This document shows, piece by piece, positions 1 through 5,504 of a DNA stretch of 7,544 nucleotides (position 1 is its first letter; the number at the start of each line of letters is the position of its first letter). Both the position numbers and the translations under genes were made by a program. The stretch is taken from NCBI GenBank assembly GCA_003487665.1, contig DNFA01000061.1, positions 22,379-29,922 of the forward strand, written 5' to 3'. The notes beneath the pieces were generated by a model that was given only the letters and a program-made list of their open reading frames with translations, was not told where the DNA came from and ran no database searches. This stretch comes from Oscillibacter sp. (GTDB taxonomy: Bacteria; Bacillota; Clostridia; Oscillospirales; Oscillospiraceae).

Positions 1-265
1 AGAAAAAATCCGCGCATTACACAGGTGCCGCCGCGTCTCGTCCTGACGAAAAATCTCTCGCCGTCCCTCCGTGCCTCGTCTGGAGAAAAAAACCGGGACT
101 GTCAAAAAATCTGTCATTGCGAGCCAGTGCGCGCCGCGAAGCAAGTGCCCTTGGGGTACACACTGGCGTGGCAATCCGCTCCTGAACCCTTCGTTTTGCA
201 CTTTTGATGCAGAAGCGTCCTGTCGTCCCGCTGCGCAGCATTCTGCCCGAAAGGAGATGCTCACC
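1..265. other. Non-coding upstream region with a palindromic repeat
   Basis: I find no believable gene here. Open frames cross it on the + strand, but their peptides are translations of the palindromic repeat at about 113-178 and they lack ribosome binding sites. The stretch holds that repeat, a small dyad TCGTC-CT-GACGA at 38-49, a loose direct repeat around CTCGTC (37-42 and 75-80, each followed by a run of A), a short GCAG/CTGC hairpin at 235-246, and the ribosome binding site of the histidine kinase at 251-256. I could not find a convincing promoter for the kinase. TTGCAC at 196-201 resembles the -35 of the other promoters here, but no -10 follows at the right distance. Confidence 0.7.
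113..178. repeat. REP/MITE-like palindromic repeat element
   Basis: The outer arms are ATTGCGAGCCAGTG (116-129) and CACTGGCGTGGCAAT (161-175). GCCAGTG pairs perfectly with CACTGGC and ATTGC with GCAAT, separated by a 2/3-base internal mismatch. Inside lies a second hairpin, GTGCCC (145-150) with GGGTAC (154-159, one G-T pair). The CATTGCGAG...GTGGCAATCC style is, from general knowledge, a widespread intergenic palindrome family in gut Clostridia. It contains no coding capacity, so if mobile it would need a transposase in trans. Only one copy is visible in this window, so its repetitive nature is inferred from the family look and not shown here. Confidence 0.6.
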
Positions 266-1708
266 TTGGCAAAAAAAGTGAAAAAGGTACAGGGCCTGAA
301 GCGCCGGTGGCTGACCGGCAGCATGGGGCCCGTGCTGGTGATACTGCTGCTGGTGGGCGTGCTCATCTCCGTGGGCTTTGCCAGCAGCTACTACAACAGC
401 GCCCGCTCCGCCCTGCGGGCGAAGGCCGCCGCCGGCGCGGATTATTTCAACACCTATGTGATGACCAGCTACCGGGAGTATTACCGCAGCGCCACGGTCT
501 ACGCCGCCGCCTTCGATGACGGCGACCGGATCGAGCTGCAATTCCTCAACAGCTCCGGCCGGGTGGAGGTGACAACGCGGGGCGTCACTGTGGGTACCTA
601 CCCCGGAACGCCTGAGATATACAGCGCCATTGAAAGCGGCGAGGTGAAGGACTACGTGGGGCGCGACGTCGTCACCGGCGAGCGGATCATGGCGGCGTCC
701 AGCCTGCTGAAGTTCAACGGGCAGGTGGTGGGCGTCATGCGCTACGTTACCGCCATCGGGAACATCGACCGGCAGGTGCTGCTGACGGTGCTGCTGGTGG
801 CCGGCGTCATGGTGGCGGTGGTGGGGCTGATCGTCCTGTCCAGCATGATCTTCATCAACAACGTGGTGGCGCCGGTGTCGGCGGTGTCGGAGGCGGCCAA
901 GCGCATCTCCGGCGGCAGCTACGGCGTGCAGATACCCAACAAATACTCCGACGAGATGGGCGAGCTGGTGGACAACATCAACGACATGTCCCGGAAGATC
1001 GGCGAGAGCGAGCGGATGAAATCCGAGTTCATCTCCTCCGTGTCCCATGAGCTGCGCACACCGCTGACGGCCATCAACGGCTGGGGCGAGACGCTGCTGG
1101 AGGACGAATCCAACGATGTGCAGCAGCTCAAGCGCGGCGTGCAGATCATGGTGAAGGAATCCCGCCGCCTGACCAACATGGTGGAGGAGCTGCTGCAATT
1201 CTCACGGCTGGAGGACGGCCGCTTCACCTTACAGGTGGAGGACACCGACCTGCAGGCGGAGCTGGAGGACGCGGTGTACAGCTACCGGGAGCTGTTCCGG
1301 CAGGACGGCGTCGCGCTGGAGTATTCCAGCGACCGGGCAGAGTACAGCGAGGTCATCTCCGGCGACCCGGAGCGGCTGAAGCAGGTGTTCTGCAATCTGC
1401 TGGACAACGCCGCCAAGCACGGCGGCAGCGGCAAGCGCATCACCGTGCACCTGACCCAGCGGGACGGGGAATACGTGATCACCATCCGGGACTTCGGCCC
1501 CGGCATCCCGGAGGCGGAGCTGCCCTATGTGAAGCAGAAGTTCTACAAGGGCTCCTCCAAGGCCAGAGGCAGCGGCATCGGTCTGGCGGTGTGCGACGAG
1601 ATCGTGCAGCGCCACGGCGGACGGCTGGACATCGCCAATGCCGAGGGCGGCGGCACCGCGGTAACGGTATATCTGCCGCTGAAAAAGCAGACAGAGGCGG
1701 CGCTGTAA
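266..1708 (+). CDS. Membrane sensor histidine kinase (HAMP, HisKA, HATPase_c)
   Basis: This is a two-component sensor kinase that autophosphorylates on histidine and passes the phosphate to a response regulator. With a TTG start at 266 it is 480 aa. The order is a basic N-terminus, TM1 about 21-40, an extracytoplasmic sensor about 41-169, TM2 about 170-198, HAMP about 195-245, then the phosphoacceptor box SVSHELRTPL with H261. The ATPase domain shows the N box (N377, N381), DFGPG (D409-G413) and GSGIGL (435-440). The layout is PhoR/WalK/ResE-like, but the ligand cannot be told. I chose TTG 266 because AAGGAG at 251-256 sits 9 bases upstream; the in-frame ATG at 257 directly abuts that site and is the alternative. 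Frame-open sequence back to 71 runs through the palindromic repeat and is unlikely to be translated. No response regulator is adjacent within the window. Confidence 0.93.
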   Translation: MAKKVKKVQGLKRRWLTGSMGPVLVILLLVGVLISVGFASSYYNSARSALRAKAAAGADYFNTYVMTSYREYYRSATVYAAAFDDGDRIELQFLNSSGRVEVTTRGVTVGTYPGTPEIYSAIESGEVKDYVGRDVVTGERIMAASSLLKFNGQVVGVMRYVTAIGNIDRQVLLTVLLVAGVMVAVVGLIVLSSMIFINNVVAPVSAVSEAAKRISGGSYGVQIPNKYSDEMGELVDNINDMSRKIGESERMKSEFISSVSHELRTPLTAINGWGETLLEDESNDVQQLKRGVQIMVKESRRLTNMVEELLQFSRLEDGRFTLQVEDTDLQAELEDAVYSYRELFRQDGVALEYSSDRAEYSEVISGDPERLKQVFCNLLDNAAKHGGSGKRITVHLTQRDGEYVITIRDFGPGIPEAELPYVKQKFYKGSSKARGSGIGLAVCDEIVQRHGGRLDIANAEGGGTAVTVYLPLKKQTEAAL

Positions 1709-1717
1709 CAGCGACCG
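1698..1717 (+). terminator. Stem-loop over the histidine kinase stop codon
   Basis: CGGCGCTGT (1698-1706) pairs with ACAGCG-a-CCG (1708-1717), giving a nine-pair stem with one bulged A and an almost closed loop (realistically opened to about five bases). It spans the TAA stop of the kinase gene. A-rich sequence follows and not a T-run, so it is not a textbook Rho-independent terminator. It may be a weak terminator or a 3'-end stabiliser, or chance. Confidence 0.25.
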
Positions 1718-1736
1718 AAAAAAGTGGAAATAAAAT

Positions 1737-1750
1737 CGAACAGGTGTTGC
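1737..1750. promoter_or_regulatory. Candidate LexA/DinR-type SOS box
   Basis: The sequence CGAACAGGTGTTGC matches the Bacillus subtilis LexA (DinR) consensus CGAACRNRYGTTYC at 13 of 14 positions; the one miss is G in place of the pyrimidine at position 13. It overlaps the first bases of the -35 hexamer of the following promoter, where a bound repressor would block RNA polymerase. A much weaker relative, GAACAATTGTGC (1758-1769), lies in the spacer of the same promoter. Binding is inferred from the pattern only. Confidence 0.4.
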
Positions 1751-1775
1751 ATTTTTGGAACAATTGTGCTATGCT
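1747..1775 (+). promoter_or_regulatory. Sigma-A type promoter of the DUF1385 gene
   Basis: The -35 is TTGCAT (1747-1752), the spacer is exactly 17 bases, and the -10 is TATGCT (1770-1775) with an extended -10 TGC immediately before it (1767-1769). Transcription would begin near 1782, about 20 bases before the DUF1385 ATG. With no strong terminator in the following two gaps, this promoter may also feed prmC and recA. Confidence 0.7.
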
Positions 1776-1802
1776 TGCGACAGAAAGGAATTTAGCAGAC
1801 CT

Positions 1803-2750
1803 ATGGAGAAAAAGAAGGGCGGTTTCCGCACCAGTATCGGAGGGCAGGCGCTGATCGAGGGCATCCTCATGCGCGGCCCGGAGAAGGACGCCATCGTTGT
1901 CCGCTCGCCGGAGGGACTGGTGACAAAGGTCACGGAGCGGAAATTCGTTAAGGATAAATACCCCATTCTGGGCATCCCCATTCTGCGGGGCGCGGTGACG
2001 TTCATCAGCTCCATGATCACCGGCGTGAAGGCGCTGATGTTCTCGGCGGACTACTTCCCGGACGATGAGAACGCGGAGCCGGGCAAGCTGGACAAGTGGC
2101 TGGACGAGCACATCCCGGCGGACAAGCTGCAATCGCTGATCGTGGCGTTCTCGGTGGTGCTCAGCATCGGGCTGATGCTGGTGCTGTTCATGCTGCTGCC
2201 CACGTTCATCGCGGGACTGTTCCACGCCACCAGCCCGGCGGTACACAACCTCATCGAGGGCGTGGTGAAGATCGCGGTGCTGCTGACCTACATGATCCTC
2301 TGCTCCAAGCAGAAGGACGTGTACCGGGTGTTCTGCTACCACGGCGCGGAGCACAAGACCATTTTCTGCTACGAGGCGGGTCTGCCCCTGACGGTGGAGA
2401 ATGTCCGCATCCAGCCCCGGCACCATCCCCGCTGCGGCACCAGCTTCCTGTTCGTGGTGGTCATCGTGTCCATCATCGTGTCCAGCCTGGTGTTTCCCTA
2501 CATCAACTGGCAGAGCATCTGGGTGCGCGTGGGCGTGAAGCTGCTGCTGCTGATCCCCGTGGTGGGCGTGACCTACGAGTTCAACCGGCTGGTGGGCGCC
2601 CATGACAACGTGGTGACCCGCGTCCTGTCCGCCCCCGGCATGTGGCTGCAAAACTTCACCACCCATGAGCCGGACGACTCCATGATCGAGGTGGCCATCG
2701 AAGCCATGAAGCTGGTCATTCCGGAGCAGCAGGGCAAAGACAACTGGTGA
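1803..2750 (+). CDS. DUF1385 family membrane protein (YqhQ-like)
   Basis: A 315-aa conserved membrane protein of unknown function, family DUF1385 (B. subtilis YqhQ). The family signature IGGQALIEGILMRGP is at residues 12-26. Hydrophobic segments lie at about 110-142, 155-167, 214-232 and 243-257. Two conserved hydrophilic blocks stand out: YHGAEHKTIFCYE (179-191) and RHHPRCGTSF (206-215), rich in His, Glu and Cys as in a metal or catalytic site. ATG 1803 is chosen because AAAGGAA (1784-1790) precedes it by 12 bases and the family signature begins shortly after. An in-frame TTG at 1755 lies inside the promoter and upstream of the predicted transcript start. The gene sits just before prmC, a pairing common in Clostridia, although prfA, which often follows prmC, is not here. 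No biochemical role can be assigned. Confidence 0.92.
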   Translation: MEKKKGGFRTSIGGQALIEGILMRGPEKDAIVVRSPEGLVTKVTERKFVKDKYPILGIPILRGAVTFISSMITGVKALMFSADYFPDDENAEPGKLDKWLDEHIPADKLQSLIVAFSVVLSIGLMLVLFMLLPTFIAGLFHATSPAVHNLIEGVVKIAVLLTYMILCSKQKDVYRVFCYHGAEHKTIFCYEAGLPLTVENVRIQPRHHPRCGTSFLFVVVIVSIIVSSLVFPYINWQSIWVRVGVKLLLLIPVVGVTYEFNRLVGAHDNVVTRVLSAPGMWLQNFTTHEPDDSMIEVAIEAMKLVIPEQQGKDNW

Positions 2751-2752
2751 CA

Positions 2753-2782
2753 GCCGGGGCAGGGCACTGTCCGCCCGCCGGC
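2753..2782 (+). terminator. GC-rich stem-loop after the DUF1385 gene
   Basis: GCCG (2753-2756) can pair with CGGC (2779-2782). Inside it, GGGC (2757-2760) pairs with GCCC (2773-2776) and GGG (2762-2764) with TCC (2770-2772, one G-T). The TTTT run comes only at 2791-2794, about eight bases after the stem, so a standard terminator is doubtful. It may slow or partly stop transcription between DUF1385 and prmC, or simply reflect the high GC content. Confidence 0.3.
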
Positions 2783-2831
2783 AGAGAGCATTTTCCCGAA
2801 AAACTCGAAGAAAGTGAAAACGGGACGTATT

Positions 2832-3698
2832 ATGGCGATTACATATAACAACTTGTATTTGGATATCCGGCAGCAATTCCTGCGCGCCGGACTGCCCGAC
2901 CCCACGCTGGAGTCGCGGGAGCTGGTGTGCTGTGCTTCCGGAAAGAGCCGGGAGGAGCTGAGCCGCGACGGGCGGCTGTATGTGCCCGACACGGTGGAGC
3001 AGCAGGTGCGGCGGCTGGCGCAGCGCCATCTGGACGGCGAGCCGGTGGCCTATCTCATCGGCGAGTGGGAGTTTTACGGCCTGCCGCTGGACATCTCCGA
3101 GAGCGTGCTGATCCCCCGGCCGGACACGGAGGTGCTGGTGGATCGGGCGCTGGCCTGTGTGAAAATGCTGGACGAGCCGCGGGTGCTGGATCTGTGCGCC
3201 GGCTCCGGCTGCATCGGTCTGGCAATAGCCAAAAATGCGCCGGGCTGCCATGCGGTGCTGGGCGAGCTGGACGAGGGCGCGCTGCGCGTCTGCCGCCAGA
3301 ACATCCGCCGCAACGACCTGACGGGGCGCGTGGTGTCCCTGCAGCTGGACGCGCGGGAGAAGCCCCCGGCGCATCTGGGAGAGTTCGACTGCATCGTGTC
3401 CAACCCGCCCTACATCCCCGACGGGGATATCGCCGGGCTGGATACGTCGGTGCGGGACTACGAGCCGCATCTGGCGCTGAAGGGCGGCGCGGACGGACTG
3501 GATTTCTACCGGGACATCACCCGGCTGTGGACGGCGGCGCTCCGCGTGGGCGGCAGGCTGCTGTTCGAGGTGGGCATCGGTCAGGCGGACGAGGTGCTGC
3601 GTATCATGCGGAGCGTGGGCTTCGGCGATCTGGAGATCACCCCCGACCTGAACGGCATCCCCCGGGTGGTGGAAGGCGTACTGCATAAGGAACTGTGA
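2832..3698 (+). CDS. prmC: Peptide chain release factor glutamine methyltransferase
   Basis: PrmC (HemK) is an S-adenosylmethionine-dependent enzyme that methylates the glutamine of the GGQ motif in release factors RF1 and RF2, needed for efficient termination of translation. At 288 aa it has the family's normal length. The N-terminal helical substrate-binding domain is about 1-85. LIPRPDTE (93-100) is the conserved linker motif. SAM motif I is VLDLCAGSGCIGL (118-130), the catalytic NPPY is at 191-194, and the family block EPHLALKGGADGLDFYR is at 211-227. I prefer ATG 2832, which puts the usual PrmC N-terminus first. A GTG at 2814 would add six residues; neither start has a strong ribosome binding site. 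It lies 81 bases after DUF1385 and 69 before recA. No own promoter is evident, so it probably shares the DUF1385 transcript. Confidence 0.95.
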   Translation: MAITYNNLYLDIRQQFLRAGLPDPTLESRELVCCASGKSREELSRDGRLYVPDTVEQQVRRLAQRHLDGEPVAYLIGEWEFYGLPLDISESVLIPRPDTEVLVDRALACVKMLDEPRVLDLCAGSGCIGLAIAKNAPGCHAVLGELDEGALRVCRQNIRRNDLTGRVVSLQLDAREKPPAHLGEFDCIVSNPPYIPDGDIAGLDTSVRDYEPHLALKGGADGLDFYRDITRLWTAALRVGGRLLFEVGIGQADEVLRIMRSVGFGDLEITPDLNGIPRVVEGVLHKEL

Positions 3699-3701
3699 GC
3701 A

Positions 3702-3721
3702 CTGTCCTGAAAACGGGACAG
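3702..3721. promoter_or_regulatory. Inverted repeat in the recA leader
   Basis: CTGTCC (3702-3707) and GGACAG (3716-3721) are perfect inverted copies around an eight-base centre. It begins just after the prmC stop codon and lies 46 bases before recA. No T-run follows, so it is not a classical terminator. It could be an operator or an mRNA hairpin. Part of it recurs in the prmC leader (see findings). Confidence 0.3.
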
Positions 3722-3732
3722 CAAGGGGCGCA

Positions 3733-3748
3733 GAATAGACATATATTC
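3733..3748. promoter_or_regulatory. AT-rich dyad close to the recA ribosome binding site
   Basis: GAATA (3733-3737), six bases, then TATTC (3744-3748) form a perfect dyad ending four bases before the recA ribosome binding site. The inner part AGACATATATTC (3737-3748) agrees with the classic SOS operator core GAACATATGTTC at 9 of 12 positions, but only 5 of the 8 defined half-site bases. It may be a degenerate LexA site or a promoter element. No convincing -35/-10 pair could be set for recA. Confidence 0.25.
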
Positions 3749-3767
3749 AACTGAGGAGGACGGAATT

Positions 3768-4874
3768 ATGGCGGCGAAGAAGGAAACGGTTGCCGCGGCA
3801 CCGGTGGTGTCGGACAAGAAAAAGGCGCTGGAGACAGCCATGCAGCAGATCGAGAAGATGTACGGCAAGGGCTCCATCATGCGCTACGGCGCGGAAAGCA
3901 CGATGAACGTGGAGTCCATCCCCACCGGCTCCCTGTCGCTGGATCTGGCGCTGGGCATCGGCGGTCTGCCCCGCGGCCGTATCGTGGAGATCTACGGGCC
4001 GGAGTCCTCCGGCAAGACCACGCTGGCGCTGCATGTGCTGGCGGAGGCGCAGAAAATGGGCGGCGAGGTGGCCTTTGTGGACGCCGAGCACGCGCTGGAT
4101 CCCACCTACGCCAAGGCGCTGGGCGTCAACGTGGAGGATATGCTCATCTCCCAGCCGGACACCGGCGAACAGGCGCTGGAGATCACCGAGGCGCTGGTGC
4201 GCAGCGGCGCCATCGACGTGGTGGTGGTGGACTCCGTGGCGGCGCTGGTGCCCCGCGCCGAGATCGAGGGCGAAATGGGCGACAGCTTCGTGGGTCTGCA
4301 CGCCCGGCTCATGAGTCAGGCGCTGCGCAAGCTGACGGGCATCATCAACAAGACCAATTCCATCGTCATCTTTATCAACCAGCTGCGCGAGAAGGTGGGC
4401 GTCATGTACGGCAATCCGGAGGTCACCACCGGCGGCCGCGCCCTGAAGTTCTACGCCAGCGTCCGCATCGACGTGCGCCGCATCGAGACGCTGAAGTCCG
4501 GCGGCGAGGTGGTGGGCAACCGCACCCGCGCCAAGGTGGTGAAGAACAAGGTGGCGCCTCCTTTCCGTGAAGCGGAGTTCGACATCATGTACGGCGAGGG
4601 CATCAGCAAGCTGGGCGACCTGCTGGATCTGGCGGTGAAGCTGGATCTGGTGCAGAAGAGCGGCTCCTGGTTCAACATGGGCGAGCTGCGGCTGGGTCAG
4701 GGACGCGACGCGGCCAAGCAGTACTTCCGCGACCATCCCGACGAGGCCGCCAAGCTGGAAGCGGCGGTGCGCGAGAACTTCCACAAGCTGATGGGCAGCC
4801 AGTCACGCGTGGCAGCCAAGGCCGCAGGCCGGGCGGTGGACGTGTCCGCCGACGACTTCGACGACGAAGACTGA
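3768..4874 (+). CDS. recA: Recombinase RecA
   Basis: RecA forms ATP-dependent filaments on single-stranded DNA, carries out strand exchange in homologous recombination, and triggers LexA self-cleavage in the SOS response. The 368-aa protein is complete. Walker A GPESSGKT is at 77-84, the catalytic glutamate region DAEHALDP at 105-112 (E107), Walker B VVVVD at 151-155, and the FINQLREK block at 202-209. DNA-binding loop L2 is around GNPEVTTGG (215-223), and the acidic tail ends in DDFDDED. The ATG is set by a strong GAGGAGG (3753-3759) eight bases upstream. The N-terminus before the conserved MYGKGSIM block is about ten residues longer than in E. coli RecA. The stop codon overlaps the recX start. 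No canonical GAAC-N4-GTTC SOS box lies directly upstream. Confidence 0.99.
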   Translation: MAAKKETVAAAPVVSDKKKALETAMQQIEKMYGKGSIMRYGAESTMNVESIPTGSLSLDLALGIGGLPRGRIVEIYGPESSGKTTLALHVLAEAQKMGGEVAFVDAEHALDPTYAKALGVNVEDMLISQPDTGEQALEITEALVRSGAIDVVVVDSVAALVPRAEIEGEMGDSFVGLHARLMSQALRKLTGIINKTNSIVIFINQLREKVGVMYGNPEVTTGGRALKFYASVRIDVRRIETLKSGGEVVGNRTRAKVVKNKVAPPFREAEFDIMYGEGISKLGDLLDLAVKLDLVQKSGSWFNMGELRLGQGRDAAKQYFRDHPDEAAKLEAAVRENFHKLMGSQSRVAAKAAGRAVDVSADDFDDED

Positions 4875-5494
4875 TGCGCATCGACCGGATCGAAAAATCC
4901 AAGCATAAGCAGGAGCGCGTGCTGGTGTTCCTGGAGGGGGGCGACCTCCTCCGGATCACCGGCGCGGAGCTTCTGCGCTTTGGCTTATATAAGGGTATGG
5001 ACTTACCGCCGGAGCTTGTGGTAGAATTACAGGCGGCGGCGCAGAAGTCGGAGCTGAAGCAGACGGCGGCGCGGATGGCCTCCGGCCAGATGCTGTCGAA
5101 AAAAGAGGTGCAGCGGCGTCTGACGAAGAAGGGTGCCACCGAGCAGGAGGCCGAGGAGACGGCCGACTGGCTGGAATCGCTGGGCGCGGTGGACGATGCC
5201 GGGTACGCCGGGGTCATCGTCCGGCACTACGGCGCCATGGGCTACGGCGCGGGTCGGGTGCGGCAGGAGCTGCACCGCCGGGGCGTGCCGAAGGAGCTGT
5301 GGGACACGGCGCTGGAGCAGCTGCCGCCGCCGGAGGAGGCCATACGGAAATTTCTGGCGGGGAAGCTGCGGGGACGCGGCATGACCCCGGAGGACAGCCG
5401 CCGGCTGGCCGCTGCCCTGCAGCGGCGGGGCTTTGCCTGGCAGGATATACGCCCTGTGCTCAACGAGTGGGGGCAGGAGATCGAGGAGACGTGA
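4874..5494 (+). CDS. recX: RecA regulatory protein RecX
   Basis: RecX binds RecA filaments and modulates, usually inhibits, RecA activity. The 206-aa protein has an N-terminal beta-rich extension (about 1-50, VLVFLEGGDLLRITGAEL), typical of Firmicute RecX, then three helical repeats at about 65-108, 110-150 and 155-200. Hallmarks are LSKKEVQRRLTKKG (74-87), Y111 to RQELHRRGV (130-138) and LAAALQRRGFAW (178-189). The start ATG overlaps the recA stop as TGATG, and no Shine-Dalgarno precedes it. Translation therefore most likely depends on ribosomes finishing recA, which would keep RecX well below RecA in amount. This adjacency and the helical repeats make the assignment firm despite the family's low sequence conservation. 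Confidence 0.95.
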   Translation: MRIDRIEKSKHKQERVLVFLEGGDLLRITGAELLRFGLYKGMDLPPELVVELQAAAQKSELKQTAARMASGQMLSKKEVQRRLTKKGATEQEAEETADWLESLGAVDDAGYAGVIVRHYGAMGYGAGRVRQELHRRGVPKELWDTALEQLPPPEEAIRKFLAGKLRGRGMTPEDSRRLAAALQRRGFAWQDIRPVLNEWGQEIEET

Positions 5495-5504
5495 GGTACA
5501 CAAC

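Noticed and set aside
38..49. TCGTC-CT-GACGA dyad as a terminator
   Set aside because: It is followed by A's on the + strand, has no T-run on either side in the right orientation, and the loop is only two bases.
184..196. GAAC...GTTT resembling an SOS box upstream of the kinase
   Set aside because: The spacer is five bases, not four, so the half-sites are out of register for LexA.
25..207. Small + strand reading frame of 60 codons before the kinase
   Set aside because: It crosses the same repeat, has no ribosome binding site and no recognisable domain.
196..224. Possible kinase promoter starting with TTGCAC
   Set aside because: The position where the -10 should be reads CCTGTC, and neighbouring spacings are no better.
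71..265. In-frame N-terminal extension of the histidine kinase
   Set aside because: It is open only because the palindromic repeat and flanks lack stops in this frame. The peptide has the look of a translated repeat, no ribosome binding site precedes 71, and TTG 266 has a good one.
17..1198. Long minus-strand open frame opposite the kinase
   Set aside because: It is a shadow of a GC-rich gene: its protein is full of His, Gln and Ala runs and shows no domain. The same holds for long minus frames opposite DUF1385/prmC, recA and rimO.
1758..1769. GAACAATTGTGC as a second LexA box in the promoter spacer
   Set aside because: It matches the core at 7 of 8 half-site bases but breaks the extended consensus at four positions; too weak to call separately from the site at 1737.
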